A program made the translations under genes and the position numbers. DNA of 64,000 bases from Microbacterium hydrocarbonoxydans. Lineage in GTDB: Bacteria > Actinomycetota > Actinomycetes > Actinomycetales > Microbacteriaceae. Within the stretch, counting starts at the first letter, position 1. Every line of letters begins with the position of its first letter. The DNA is taken from positions 434,001 to 498,000 of the forward strand of contig NZ_JAMBOY010000003.1 of assembly GCF_023715885.1 (NCBI RefSeq). Reading direction: 5' to 3'. The notes beneath the pieces were generated by a model. That model made no database searches. It was not told the origin of the DNA and saw nothing but the letters and a program-made list of their open reading frames with translations. Positions 45,128 through 54,775 of this stretch are shown piece after piece.

Positions 45128-46684
45128 TCAGACCCAGCCGGGCAACCAGTTGTGCAGCAGCCAGAACTCGTACGGCACGCTCACGCCGGTCCACACGGGG
45201 TAGTAGAACGCCGAGACGAGCACGACGACGGCCAGGAAGATCAGCACGGTGCGTTCACCGGCCTGGCGCCTGTGCAGCGGATCCTCTCGTCGACCGGCGA
45301 TCTGCTGCAGCACGACGGCGAGGGCGATGACGAGAAAGGGTGCCATCGCGACGGTGTAGAACTGGAAGATCGTGCGCTCGGGGAACATCAACCACGGCAC
45401 GTAGGTCGCAGCGAGTCCGACGAGCGGGAACGTGAGCGCGGGTGCGCCGACCGGACGTCGGGTGATCCACGCCCGCACGAGGCGGTAGAGCAGGTAGACA
45501 GCCGCGGCGACGCTCGCGTACCAGATCAGCGGGTTGGGGATCGTCGAGATCACCGCGATGCAGTGGTCGACCCCGCACGGTCCGGGGTCGCTGCCCACCC
45601 ACACAGCGGTCGGGCGGAGCAGGAACGGCCATTCCCACGCGGGGCTCGCGTACGGATGCCCACGGGTGAGGCCGACGTGGAAGTCGAGGATCGCCCTGTG
45701 GTAGTTCCAGAGGGCGATCAGCGGGTTCGGGTCGCTCTGCCTGGCGTATCCACCCGCGGTGACGAGCCAGCCGGTCCAGCTCACGAGATAGGTCGCGGCG
45801 GCCGGCACGACGAGCAGCACGAACGAGATCGGACCCTGCGTGAACGCGGCGGCCGTCGGCCACAGCACCACTCCTGCGCGGCGACGGGCGAGCGCGTCGG
45901 TGACGACGACGTACAGCCCGAAGGCCGCGAGCGCGTAGAGGCCCGACCACTTGACCGCGCACGCTGCGCCCAGCGCGACCCCGGCGGCGACGAGCCAGGG
46001 CCGACGCCACAGCACGCGCCCCCACATCGGGTCGGGTCCGTCGGGGTCGGGGCGCTCGAGGATCGGGATCGTGCGGTCCCGGTCGTACAGGATGAACAGC
46101 GCGCCCAGCATCAGGAAGAACGTGAGCGGACCGTCGAGCAGCGCGGTGCGGCTCATGACGATGCTGAGTCCGTCGATCGCGAGCAGGCCGCCGGCGACGG
46201 TGGCGACGACGATCGAGCCGGTCAGACGCCGCGCGACGAGGTAGACGAGCAGCACTGTCGCGGTGCCGAGCAGCGCGGTGGCGAGACGCCATCCGACCGT
46301 GTTGTCCGGGCCGCCCAGCGCCATCCCGAGTGCGATGAGCCACTTGCCCAGCGGCGGGTGGACGACGAACGACCCCGCGTCCGACAGGGGGAGCTCCTGC
46401 AGGGTGATGAACGCCTCGTTCGCGTTCTCGCCCCAGGTGCCCTCGTAGCCGAGCGACCACAGCGACCACGCGTCCTTGACGTAATACGTCTCGTCGAACG
46501 CCAGCTGGTGCGGGTGCCCGAGGTTGACCAGACGCAGCACCGCGGCCAGGGCGGTGACGACGAGAGGGGCGAACCAGCGCAGCATCCGTCCCCAGTCGGG
46601 ATCGAGCAGGATGCGGTCGCGCAGCCGTCCGTAGCGCGTCAGCCGCTCCTCGGGCGGAGGCAGCAGCGGGACGGGCTCGATCAC
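45128..46684 (-). CDS. Polyprenyl-phosphate-mannose protein O-mannosyltransferase (PMT, GT39)
   Basis: A 518-residue membrane enzyme with about ten to eleven helices. The catalytic acidic motif lies in the first outer loop, AFDETYYVKDAW, and FVVHPPLGKWLIALG is the second family block. It transfers mannose from polyprenyl phosphate to exported proteins, as for Rv1002c in Mycobacterium. GTG 46684 has TAGGCT (46691-46696) six bases upstream. It is divergent from rsmI, the same arrangement as Rv1002c-Rv1003 in M. tuberculosis. Confidence 0.92.
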   Translation of the reverse strand: MIEPVPLLPPPEERLTRYGRLRDRILLDPDWGRMLRWFAPLVVTALAAVLRLVNLGHPHQLAFDETYYVKDAWSLWSLGYEGTWGENANEAFITLQELPLSDAGSFVVHPPLGKWLIALGMALGGPDNTVGWRLATALLGTATVLLVYLVARRLTGSIVVATVAGGLLAIDGLSIVMSRTALLDGPLTFFLMLGALFILYDRDRTIPILERPDPDGPDPMWGRVLWRRPWLVAAGVALGAACAVKWSGLYALAAFGLYVVVTDALARRRAGVVLWPTAAAFTQGPISFVLLVVPAAATYLVSWTGWLVTAGGYARQSDPNPLIALWNYHRAILDFHVGLTRGHPYASPAWEWPFLLRPTAVWVGSDPGPCGVDHCIAVISTIPNPLIWYASVAAAVYLLYRLVRAWITRRPVGAPALTFPLVGLAATYVPWLMFPERTIFQFYTVAMAPFLVIALAVVLQQIAGRREDPLHRRQAGERTVLIFLAVVVLVSAFYYPVWTGVSVPYEFWLLHNWLPGWV

Positions 46685-46735
46685 CGCTCCAGCCTAGACA
46701 ACGGCCGGTCTCGCCGCCGCGTCTAGGCTGGGCGG

Positions 46736-47557
46736 GTGATCATCCTCGCCGCGACGCCGATCGGAAACCTCGGGGATGCCTCCCGCCGCCTCGTCGAGGT
46801 GCTGGAGAACGCCGAGGTCGTGGTGGCGGAGGACACCCGCACGACCGGGCGTCTGCTGCAGGCGCTGAAGATCGAGAATCGCCCGCGACTCATCGCTCTG
46901 CACGACCACAACGAGAAGCAGAAGTCCGCCGAGCTCGCGGTCCTCGCCCAGGAGCACGACATCGTCGTCGTCAGCGACGCGGGCATGCCTGCCATCAGCG
47001 ACCCCGGCTACGGTCTGGTCGCCGAGGCGATCGCGCACGGCGTGACGGTCACGGCGATCCCCGGACCCAGTGCGGTGCTCATGGCCTTGGCGATCTCGGG
47101 CCTGCCGACCGACAGGTTCACGTTCGAGGGCTTCCTGCCGCGCAAACCGGGGGAGCGGCGCTCGACGCTCTCGGCGCTCGCCGCGGAGCCCCGCACGATG
47201 GTGTTCTTCGAGTCGCCGTCGCGCCTGGCATCCTCCCTCGCCGACATGGGCGCCGCGTTCGGCGCCGACCGCCGCGTCGCGGTGTGCCGGGAGCTCACGA
47301 AGCTCTACGAGGAAGTGCGCCGCGGCACGGCATCCGAGCTCGCGGAGTGGGCGGCCGGGGGAGTGAAGGGCGAGATCGTCGTGGTGGTCGAGGGTGCGGC
47401 GCGCCGGTCCGTATCCGCCGACGACGCTCTCGGACAGGTGCAGGAGTTGGTGGCCTCCGGCATTCGCCTCAAAGACGCCTGCGCCGAGGTCGCCGCGGCC
47501 ACGGGGCTGTCGTCTCGTGATCTCTACCAGTCCGCGCTCGCCGCGCGACGCCCGTGA
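46736..47557 (+). CDS. rsmI: 16S rRNA (cytidine(1402)-2'-O)-methyltransferase
   Basis: A 273-residue enzyme that 2'-O-methylates C1402 of 16S rRNA using S-adenosylmethionine. The tetrapyrrole-methylase fold begins IILAATPIGNLGDAS, followed by VVAEDTRTTGRLL, VVSDAGMPAISDPGY and ITAIPGPSAVLMAL, all RsmI signatures. GTG 46736 has TAGGCT (46724-46729) six bases upstream. Its stop overlaps the start of a frameshifted methyltransferase (GTGA). Confidence 0.97.
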   Translation: MIILAATPIGNLGDASRRLVEVLENAEVVVAEDTRTTGRLLQALKIENRPRLIALHDHNEKQKSAELAVLAQEHDIVVVSDAGMPAISDPGYGLVAEAIAHGVTVTAIPGPSAVLMALAISGLPTDRFTFEGFLPRKPGERRSTLSALAAEPRTMVFFESPSRLASSLADMGAAFGADRRVAVCRELTKLYEEVRRGTASELAEWAAGGVKGEIVVVVEGAARRSVSADDALGQVQELVASGIRLKDACAEVAAATGLSSRDLYQSALAARRP

Positions 47558-48169
47558 CGGAGAACGGCCACCCGGTCGCCGCAGCCTACGACGAGCGGGC
47601 CGCGGAGTACGAGGCGGTCGGGGGACGGCTCTCGCAGATGCACCCTCGAGACGTCGCGACGATCCGGGCGTGGCGCGACAGCACGGACGGCGCGCTGCTG
47701 GATGCCGGATGCGGACCCGGACACTGGACTGCGTTCCTCGCCGAAGGAGCACGGGATGTCCGGGGCATCGACCTCTCGCGGGAGTTCTTCGCGTCGGCGC
47801 GGCGGACCTACCCCGGCATCCCCTTCGAGGCCGGCTCGTTCCATGAGCTGTCGATTCCGGATGCGGCGGTCGGCGGCATCCTCGCCTGGTACTCCCTGAT
47901 CCACACCCCGCCTGCGCAGGTGCCGGCCGTGCTGCGCGAGTTCGCGCGCGCTCCGACCCGGTGGTTCCCTGCTCGTCGGATTCTTCGACGGGGAGCCGGG
48001 GGAGCCGTTCTCGCACGCCGTGACGACGGCGTATTACTGGTCGACAGAGGCGCTCGGCATCCCGCTCGCGGACGCGGGCTTCGAGGTCGTGAACTCCGAG
48101 CGGCGTGAGCGGGCACCCGGCGAGATGAGCGCACGAGCGCACGGGGCGTTGATCGCCCGACGCTCCTGA
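47554..48169 (+). pseudogene. Class I SAM-dependent methyltransferase, frameshifted
   Basis: The first frame encodes about 130 residues of a methyltransferase with LLDAGCGPGHWTAFLAEGA (SAM motif I) and GGILAWYSLIHTPPAQVP. It leaves register in the alternating GC tract at 47944-47950. The rest of the domain (LRPGGSLLVGFFDG, then AYYWSTEALGIPLADAGFEV) continues in the next frame to a TGA at 48167-48169. Adding back one GC pair would restore EFARALRPGG, so a dinucleotide contraction or a sequencing slip explains it. As written, the first frame ends at 48108 with 50 nonsense residues. It is coupled to rsmI by GTGA. The substrate is unknown. Confidence 0.85.
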
Positions 48170-48235
48170 CGCCCGAGCATTCGGCGGAGTCCGGGCGGGT
48201 TAGCCTGGTGCTCACCCGAGCGGGAAGGAGCGAGC

Positions 48236-49333
48236 GTGAGCAGGAAGGCGACGGTCTACGACGTGGCAGAACGCGCTGCCGTGTCGATCGCGACCGTCTC
48301 CCGTGTGCTGCGGCAGCCGGATGCCGTGCGCCCGGCGACCCGCGAACGCGTGCTCGACGCGGTGACCGCCCTCGGTTACGTGCCGAGCGGCAGCGCGCGG
48401 GGTCTCGCCGAGCGTCGCACCGGTGTGCTCGGGCTGTACTTCCCGGGGTTCGACGCCGCGGAGGATGCGCCGCCGCTCGACGTGCTGGGGGATCGGAGCC
48501 GCCCGTCGTTCACGGTTGCCGAGGAGTCGACCGAACCCGTGCCGGCTCCTACGATGCTGTTCCTCGACGAGGTGCTGCGCGGTGCCGAGCTCGAGGCATG
48601 GAAGCAGGGGTTCGTGCTCATGATCGGCGTCGGTCGCGACGATCCGACGCGCGAGACCGTGCGCGACATCGCCGGCCGAGTCGACGGGCTCATGGTGCTC
48701 GCGCAGAGCGTGCCGGACCAGGTGCTCGCGCGGCTCACACAGCGGATCCCGGTCGTGGTCCTGTCGGGGCCGTCGCGCGGTGACGACTACGACCACGTGA
48801 CCGTCGACAACGCCGAGGCGATGGCCGAGCTCACCCGGCTCGTGCTCGCGGAAGCGGCCCCCGGGCGGCTGGCGTTCCTCGCCGGACCCGAGGACTCGCC
48901 GGACGGCGCGCAGCGCTGGGAGGGCTTCACCGCCGCGCTCGCCCGGGCGGGGATCGCCGTCGACGAGGTGATGGTGCTGCGCGGGGACTTCACCCGGGCA
49001 TCGGGGAGGAACGCAGGCGAGCAACTGGTCGCCGCGGGGGCGCCGTCCGCGCTGATCGCGGCGAACGATCAGATGGCGCTGGGGGCGATCGACGCGTTTC
49101 GCTCGGCGGGTCTGCGCGTGCCGGATGACGTGCGCGTGACAGGCTTCGACGGCATCGAGGCCGCCGCGCTCGCGCGCCCCGCGCTCACGACCGTGCGGCA
49201 GCCCATGATCGATCTCGGCCGTGCCGCGGTGCAGCTGCTCGCGCGTCGCCTCGAACGCCCTGACTCCGTCCCGGTGACGGTGCGGCTGCCGCTGCAGATC
49301 CTGCTGCGCGAGAGCTCGCACCCGCGCGCCTGA
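48236..49333 (+). CDS. LacI family transcriptional regulator
   Basis: A 365-residue repressor. The N-terminal helix-turn-helix and hinge helix are TVYDVAERAAVSIATVSRVL and TRERVLDAVTALGYVPSGSA, given in order. The sugar-binding half has PVVVLSGPSRGDDY, LIAANDQMALGAID and VRVTGFDGIEAA. It probably binds a beta-glucoside or its breakdown product and controls the downstream transporter and glucosidase through the operator at 49372-49385. GTG 48236 has a GGAAGGAG ribosome site, and TAGCCT (48201-48206) is a plausible -10. Confidence 0.93.
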   Translation: MSRKATVYDVAERAAVSIATVSRVLRQPDAVRPATRERVLDAVTALGYVPSGSARGLAERRTGVLGLYFPGFDAAEDAPPLDVLGDRSRPSFTVAEESTEPVPAPTMLFLDEVLRGAELEAWKQGFVLMIGVGRDDPTRETVRDIAGRVDGLMVLAQSVPDQVLARLTQRIPVVVLSGPSRGDDYDHVTVDNAEAMAELTRLVLAEAAPGRLAFLAGPEDSPDGAQRWEGFTAALARAGIAVDEVMVLRGDFTRASGRNAGEQLVAAGAPSALIAANDQMALGAIDAFRSAGLRVPDDVRVTGFDGIEAAALARPALTTVRQPMIDLGRAAVQLLARRLERPDSVPVTVRLPLQILLRESSHPRA

Positions 49334-49357
49334 GCACCCCGCCGACGGCGTCAGGGG

Positions 49358-49387
49358 TTGCATCCGCAAAATGTATGCGCTTACAAT
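49358..49387 (+). promoter_or_regulatory. Promoter and LacI-type operator of the beta-glucoside operon
   Basis: A -35 TTGCAT (49358-49363), an 18-base spacer and a -10 TACAAT (49382-49387) form the best sigma-70-like promoter in the window. The dyad TGTATGCGCTTACA (49372-49385) has the LacI-family form with a central GCGC and only one mismatched pair, and it overlaps the -10. Binding there would block transcription of the genes from 49464 onward. Confidence 0.8.
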
Positions 49388-49463
49388 CGCTCATGCGGCT
49401 TCGGCCGCAGGGCGTCCCGACCCGCGGGACTCCTTCATGACAGAGACGACATGAGGTGGCAGT

Positions 49464-51128
49464 GTGGCGAAGACGCACATGCTCCGGCGCTGGCGCAGAG
49501 CGGCGATCGTTGGGCTGGCGGCGGCGGCCGTGGTGCTCAGCGGCTGCAGCATCCAGATCAGCTCGCAGCCCGACCCGTCGATCGGCGATGACACGATGCT
49601 CATCAACGCCGACAAGGGCAACCCGTTCTTCACGCGGAACTTCAACCCGTACCTGACGAACACTCGCACGGCATCGCGCTGGATCTACGAGCCGCTGATC
49701 CTCGTGAACCCGCTCGACAACACACTCAACCCGTGGCTGGCCGAATCGTGGTCGCAGCCCGACGCGCGCACCGTCGTCATGACCATCCGCGACGACGTCG
49801 AGTGGAGCGACGGCGAGGAGCTCACGCCGGAGGACGTCGCATTCACGTTCCAGCTGCTCGAGGACAACCCGTCGCTCGACATCAAGGGCGCCTGGCAGCA
49901 CCTCGAGAGCGTGGAGGTCTCCGGCGACGACGTCATCATGCACCTGCAGGGAGATGACGCGCCGTCGCTGTCGATCCTCGGCCTCACCATGATCGTGCCG
50001 GAGCACATCTGGTCCGACGTGAAGGACCCCGGCACGTTCCGCAACGAGGAGCCGGTCGGCACCGGACCGTTCGTGCTCGGCAACTACAACGACCAGCAGT
50101 ACTCGATGGACAAGAACCCCGATTACTGGCAGGCCGACAAGATCCAGATCGAGCACATCATCCTGCCCGCGACGAACACGCAGCTCGACACGGTCACGCG
50201 CGGGTACGACTGGTCGTACTCGTTCATCTCCGACGTCGAGGGCACCTGGGGCGCAGCGAGCGAGCACAACACGTGGTGGTTCCCGCCGGGCGGTGTGATC
50301 GCGCTGCTCCCGAACCTCGAGGTCGCGCCGTTCGACGATGTCAACGTACGCCGCGGCATCGCGCTCGCCCTCGACCGCGACGAGATCGCCGAGACGGCTT
50401 CCGAGGGGTACATGCAGCCGGCCGGGCAGACCGGCCTCATCCTCCCCAACCAGGAGGAGTACCTCGACCCGTCCATCCCCGACGGGGGCATGATCACGCA
50501 GGACAAGGATGCCGCGCTGGCGGCCTTCGCCGAGTCGGGCTACACGCTCGACGGCGACCGCCTCGTGGGGCCCGACGGCGAGCAGCTGGAGTTCGCGCTC
50601 ACCACCGCGAACGGCTACTCCGACTGGACCCGCGCCGCGCAGACCGTGCAGCGCCAGCTCGCCGACGTGGGCGTGAAGGTCACCCTGAAACTGCCGCAGC
50701 CCGCCGGATACCAGAGCGCCATCAGCAACGGCGACTTCGAGATGGCGATCGGCGGCATGGGCGGCGGTGACCCGTACCAGGCCTTCAACAACCTGCTCTC
50801 CAGCGAGTTCTACGTGCCGTCCGGCGAGCAGACCGCGAACAACTTCGAGCGCTATCGCTCCGACGAGGCCGACGCCCTGCTGGCCGAGTACCGCGAGACG
50901 ATCGACCCCGCCCGCCAGACCGAGATCGTGCACGAGCTGCAGGGGATCGTCTACGACGAGCTCCCGGTGATCGGCATGTACTACGGCGGCATCTGGGGGC
51001 TGTTCAACGACGCGAAGTTCACCGGCTGGCCGAGCGCTGAGGACCCGTACATGATCCCGCAGAACTACGACTCGGCACCGCTGCTGATCTTCACGAAGCT
51101 CGAGCGCGTGAAGGGAGACGACAAGTGA
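49464..51128 (+). CDS. ABC transporter substrate-binding lipoprotein, family 5 (oligopeptide/oligosaccharide type)
   Basis: A 554-residue exported binding protein. The signal peptide is basic (MLRRWRR) with a lipobox LSGC giving lipidated Cys28. The mature part has the family 5 pattern, with YEPLILVNPLDNTLNPWLAE and SWSQPDARTVVMTIRDDVEW in sequence. Although the family is named for peptides, several actinobacterial members bind cello- or other oligosaccharides. The glucosidase at the end of the operon supports that here. The stop overlaps the first permease start (GTGA). Confidence 0.92.
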   Translation: MAKTHMLRRWRRAAIVGLAAAAVVLSGCSIQISSQPDPSIGDDTMLINADKGNPFFTRNFNPYLTNTRTASRWIYEPLILVNPLDNTLNPWLAESWSQPDARTVVMTIRDDVEWSDGEELTPEDVAFTFQLLEDNPSLDIKGAWQHLESVEVSGDDVIMHLQGDDAPSLSILGLTMIVPEHIWSDVKDPGTFRNEEPVGTGPFVLGNYNDQQYSMDKNPDYWQADKIQIEHIILPATNTQLDTVTRGYDWSYSFISDVEGTWGAASEHNTWWFPPGGVIALLPNLEVAPFDDVNVRRGIALALDRDEIAETASEGYMQPAGQTGLILPNQEEYLDPSIPDGGMITQDKDAALAAFAESGYTLDGDRLVGPDGEQLEFALTTANGYSDWTRAAQTVQRQLADVGVKVTLKLPQPAGYQSAISNGDFEMAIGGMGGGDPYQAFNNLLSSEFYVPSGEQTANNFERYRSDEADALLAEYRETIDPARQTEIVHELQGIVYDELPVIGMYYGGIWGLFNDAKFTGWPSAEDPYMIPQNYDSAPLLIFTKLERVKGDDK

Positions 51129-52105
51129 AGTACGTCCTCCAGAAGCTCGGCCTGTTCGTGCTCACGCTGTGGGCCGCGGTCACCCTGAACTTCTTCCTCC
51201 CTCGGATGATGCCGGGTTCGCCGGCGGATGCCGCGATCGCGAAGCTCTCGCAGAACGGGCCCGTGTCGGATGCGACGCGGCGTGCCATCGAGGCCCAGCT
51301 CGGCGTGCCGACGGGATCGCTGTGGGATCAGTACGTGGCCTATCTCGGCCAGGTCGTCCGCCTCGACTTCGGCGTCTCGTACACGTTCTACCCGCAGAGC
51401 GTGTCGAGCATGGTCTCGACCGCGCTGCCGTACACGATCGGCCTCGTCGGGATCGTCACGGTCCTCGCATTCGTGGTCGGCACGCTGATCGGAGTGACGG
51501 CTGCGTGGCGGCGTGGCACCTGGCTCGACACGCTGCCGACTCTGACCGGTTCGTTCCTCAGCACATTCCCCTATTTCTGGACGGCCTTGCTGCTGCTCTT
51601 CTTCCTCGGTTACGTCCTGCACTGGTTCCCCACGACCGGCGCCTACGCGGCGACGACGACGCCGGGGTTCACGGGAGACTTCCTCGCCGACCTGCTGCGA
51701 CACGCGGTGCTGCCTGCCCTGACGATCCTGTTGACGTCGCTCGGCGGCTGGATCATCGGCATGCGCAACGCCATGATCAACACCCTCGGCGAGGACTACG
51801 TGACCTTCGCGGAGGCCAACGGCCTGCGCGGTCGCACGATCGCCCTCCGCTACGCCGCCCGCAACGCGATCCTGCCGAACCTCACCGGCTTCGGCCTCAC
51901 GCTCGGCGGCGTGGTCGGCGGATCGATCCTCGTGGAGCAGGTCTTCCAATACCCCGGTATCGGGTACCTGCTCTTCAACGCCGTGATCGGGCAGGACTAC
52001 CCGCTCATGCAGGCGCTCTTCCTGATGATCACCGTGAGCGTGCTCATCGCCAACTTCCTCGTGGACATCCTCTACGGGGCACTCGACCCGAGGACTCGCC
52101 GATGA
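51125..52105 (+). CDS. ABC transporter permease (DppB-like)
   Basis: A 326-residue membrane protein with six helices and the binding-protein-dependent transport signature. The N-terminal FFLPRMMPGSPADA and the cytoplasmic EAA-type loop MINTLGEDYVTFAEANGLRG (the ATPase contact) place it with the DppB group. The GTG start overlaps the lipoprotein stop, and its stop overlaps the next permease start (ATGA at 52102). Confidence 0.92.
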   Translation: MKYVLQKLGLFVLTLWAAVTLNFFLPRMMPGSPADAAIAKLSQNGPVSDATRRAIEAQLGVPTGSLWDQYVAYLGQVVRLDFGVSYTFYPQSVSSMVSTALPYTIGLVGIVTVLAFVVGTLIGVTAAWRRGTWLDTLPTLTGSFLSTFPYFWTALLLLFFLGYVLHWFPTTGAYAATTTPGFTGDFLADLLRHAVLPALTILLTSLGGWIIGMRNAMINTLGEDYVTFAEANGLRGRTIALRYAARNAILPNLTGFGLTLGGVVGGSILVEQVFQYPGIGYLLFNAVIGQDYPLMQALFLMITVSVLIANFLVDILYGALDPRTRR

Positions 52106-53016
52106 CCTCCACCATGAACGTCAAGGTGCCCACAGACCGGATCGCGGCACCCAGCCCCTGGCGCGCCTTCGCCAGGATGGTCGGCACGCTGTGGTCCAAC
52201 GGCAAGGCGAGGCTCGGCCTCATCATCCTCGGCCTGTTCGTGCTGGTCGCGGTGTTCGCGCCCCTGCTGGCGCCGTACGGAGCGAAGGAGAACGGCTTCG
52301 AGCGCAACGCCGACGCGTCGCCCGCGCACTGGCTCGGCACGACGGCCGCCGGCGAGGACGTGTTGAGCCAGCTCATCTACGGCTCGCAGGTCAGTCTGCT
52401 GGTCGGGCTCGCCGCCGGCATCCTCTCCACTGTCGTGGCCGTGCTGATCGGACTCAGCTGGGGCTATATCCGTGGCTTCGCGGGCGAGGTGATCGGGTTC
52501 ATCGTGAACCTCTTCCTCGTCATCCCCGGCCTGCCGCTCATGATCGTGATCGCGGCGTACCTGCAGAACGGCGGCATCCTCATGATCATCGCGGTGATCG
52601 TGATCACCGGATGGGCATGGGGCGCGCGAGTGCTCCGCAGCCAGACCCAGTCGCTCCGCGGCAACGACTTCGTCGCCTCGGCGCAGTTCTCGGGCGACAG
52701 CCCGGCGCGCATCGTGTTCCGGGAGATCCTGCCGAACATGACGTCGATCATCGCCGGCACCCTGTTCGGTGCGGCGACCGCGGCGATCCTCGCCGAGGCG
52801 GGGCTCGAGTTCCTCGGACTCGGCGACTCCAGCATCGTCAGCTGGGGCACGATGCTCTACTGGGCGCAGAACTCCAACTCGCTGCTCACCGGGCAGTGGC
52901 TGCTGCTGTTCGCCCCCGGTCTCTGCATCGCGCTGCTGGCGCTGAGCCTCACACTCATCAACTTCGGCGTGGACGGCATCTCGAATCCGCGCCTCCGCGA
53001 AGGGAAGGGCCGATGA
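52102..53016 (+). CDS. ABC transporter permease (DppC-like)
   Basis: A 304-residue permease with the DppC features: a short cytoplasmic N-terminus, HWLGTTAAGEDVLSQLIYGS just after helix 1, and an EAA loop with RGNDFVASAQFSGDSPARIV. It pairs with the DppB-like protein to form the channel. ATG 52102 and the stop both overlap their neighbours by four bases. Confidence 0.93.
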   Translation: MTSTMNVKVPTDRIAAPSPWRAFARMVGTLWSNGKARLGLIILGLFVLVAVFAPLLAPYGAKENGFERNADASPAHWLGTTAAGEDVLSQLIYGSQVSLLVGLAAGILSTVVAVLIGLSWGYIRGFAGEVIGFIVNLFLVIPGLPLMIVIAAYLQNGGILMIIAVIVITGWAWGARVLRSQTQSLRGNDFVASAQFSGDSPARIVFREILPNMTSIIAGTLFGAATAAILAEAGLEFLGLGDSSIVSWGTMLYWAQNSNSLLTGQWLLLFAPGLCIALLALSLTLINFGVDGISNPRLREGKGR

Positions 53017-54725
53017 GCGCCATGATCGAGAACGACGTGCTGCTGCAGGTCGAATCCCTCTCCGTCGAGTACGCCTCGCCGGGTGTCGCCCCCGTGGCCG
53101 CGGTGGACGACGTGTCGTTCACCCTCCGCCGAGGCGAGTTCGTCGGGCTCGTCGGGGAGTCCGGGTCGGGCAAATCGACCCTCGGCTTCGCGCTCACCCG
53201 CCTGCAGAAGCCGCCGGCTCGCATCAGCGGCGGACGCATCCTCTTCGGCGGACGCGACATCCGGGAGTTGGACGCCGAGGAGCTGCGCCGTCAGCGCCAG
53301 GGCGGATTCGCGATGGTGCTCCAGTCGGGCATGAACGCCCTGAACCCGGTACGCAGGATCGGCGATCACTTCCGCGACATCTTCGCAGCCCACGGTCACG
53401 TCGCCGGAGACGACCGCGAGGCCAGGGCGCGCGAGCTGGTCGGCAAGGTCGGTCTCGACCCGAGCGTGCTCGCGAGCTACCCCGGTGAGCTCTCCGGCGG
53501 CATGCGGCAGCGCACCTCGATCGCGCTCGCCCTGTCGCTCGAACCGCAGCTCATGGTCTTCGACGAGCCGACCACCGCGCTCGACGTCCTCGTGCAGCAC
53601 GCGGTCATGGACACGATCAAGGACCTGCAGCGCAGTGAGGGCTTCACGGCGATCCTCATCAGCCACGACCTCGGCATCGTGCTCGAGGCGACAGACCGCG
53701 TCATGGTGATGCACGAGGGCCGCATCGTCGAGGACGCGCCGAGCCTCGACATCCTGCACCGTCCGCAGGACGAGTACACGCGGATGCTCCTCAGCCACTA
53801 CGCCGATCCTCGCGCCGAGTCGATCTCGATCCCCGGCTTCGTCGATCTGGGCACGCGTCGCCGCGAGGGTCGCGCGCGCGCCGATGTGACCGAGACGGTG
53901 CCGACGGTCTCGCAGCGCGACACGCGTCGGGCGGATGCGGCGATCGTGCTGCAGGGCGTGTCGAAGGTCTATCCGGCGCGCCGACGCGGCGAGAAGCCCG
54001 TCACCGCCGTCGACGACGTGTCGTTCCGCCTGGAGCCGGGCGAGGCGCTCGCGCTCGTCGGCGCGTCGGGGTCGGGCAAGTCGACGATCGCCAAGCTCAT
54101 CACCGGCGTCGAGAAGCCCACCGACGGGTCGGTGCGTTTCGGCGACGTCGACGTCGCATCGCTGCGCCGCAGGGGTCTGCGCGACCTGCGCAAGGACGTG
54201 CAGATGGTGTTCCAGGATCCGTACGCGGCGCTCAACCCGCTGCACACGGTGGAGTACACACTCAGCAGGCCGGTGCGCAACTACACGGCCCTGCGCGGAA
54301 CCGAGGCACGGGCGCGCGTGCTCGAACTGCTCGAGACGGTCGGTCTCACCCCGGTCGAGCAGTTCGCTGCCAAGCTCCCGCACCAGCTGTCCGGTGGTCA
54401 GCGGCAGCGCGTGGTCATCGCCCGCGCGCTGGCCAGCGACCCTCAGGTGCTCATCGCCGATGAGCCGGTCTCGATGCTCGACGTGTCGCTGCGGGCCGGC
54501 GTGCTCGCGCTGCTGGAAGACCTGCGCGAGCGGTGGGGCATCAGCATGCTCTACATCACGCACGACCTGCTCAGCGCACGACTCGTGACCGAGAACATCC
54601 TCGTGCTCAACGGCGGCCGCGTCGTCGAGCGCGGCGAGACGGCTCAGGTGCTGCAGCATCCGGAGGATCCGTACACGGTCCAGCTGCTCGACGCGGTGCC
54701 CAACCCCGCGCGCGCCGAACGCTGA
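53013..54725 (+). CDS. Fused double ABC ATPase (DppD-DppF type)
   Basis: A 570-residue protein joining two oligopeptide-type ATPase domains that are usually separate. Domain 1 (about 1-270) has Walker A GESGSGKST, signature LSGGMRQR and Walker B LMVFDEPTTALD. Domain 2 (about 310-565) has GASGSGKST, LSGGQRQR and VLIADEPVSMLD. Both are intact, so both sites should hydrolyse ATP. It powers the two permeases and the family 5 lipoprotein before it and is coupled to them by overlap. Confidence 0.94.
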   Translation: MSAMIENDVLLQVESLSVEYASPGVAPVAAVDDVSFTLRRGEFVGLVGESGSGKSTLGFALTRLQKPPARISGGRILFGGRDIRELDAEELRRQRQGGFAMVLQSGMNALNPVRRIGDHFRDIFAAHGHVAGDDREARARELVGKVGLDPSVLASYPGELSGGMRQRTSIALALSLEPQLMVFDEPTTALDVLVQHAVMDTIKDLQRSEGFTAILISHDLGIVLEATDRVMVMHEGRIVEDAPSLDILHRPQDEYTRMLLSHYADPRAESISIPGFVDLGTRRREGRARADVTETVPTVSQRDTRRADAAIVLQGVSKVYPARRRGEKPVTAVDDVSFRLEPGEALALVGASGSGKSTIAKLITGVEKPTDGSVRFGDVDVASLRRRGLRDLRKDVQMVFQDPYAALNPLHTVEYTLSRPVRNYTALRGTEARARVLELLETVGLTPVEQFAAKLPHQLSGGQRQRVVIARALASDPQVLIADEPVSMLDVSLRAGVLALLEDLRERWGISMLYITHDLLSARLVTENILVLNGGRVVERGETAQVLQHPEDPYTVQLLDAVPNPARAER

Positions 54726-54775
54726 ACACAACCACTCGCACTACCGAGTCATCCGCACTACCGAAAGGAGCACTC

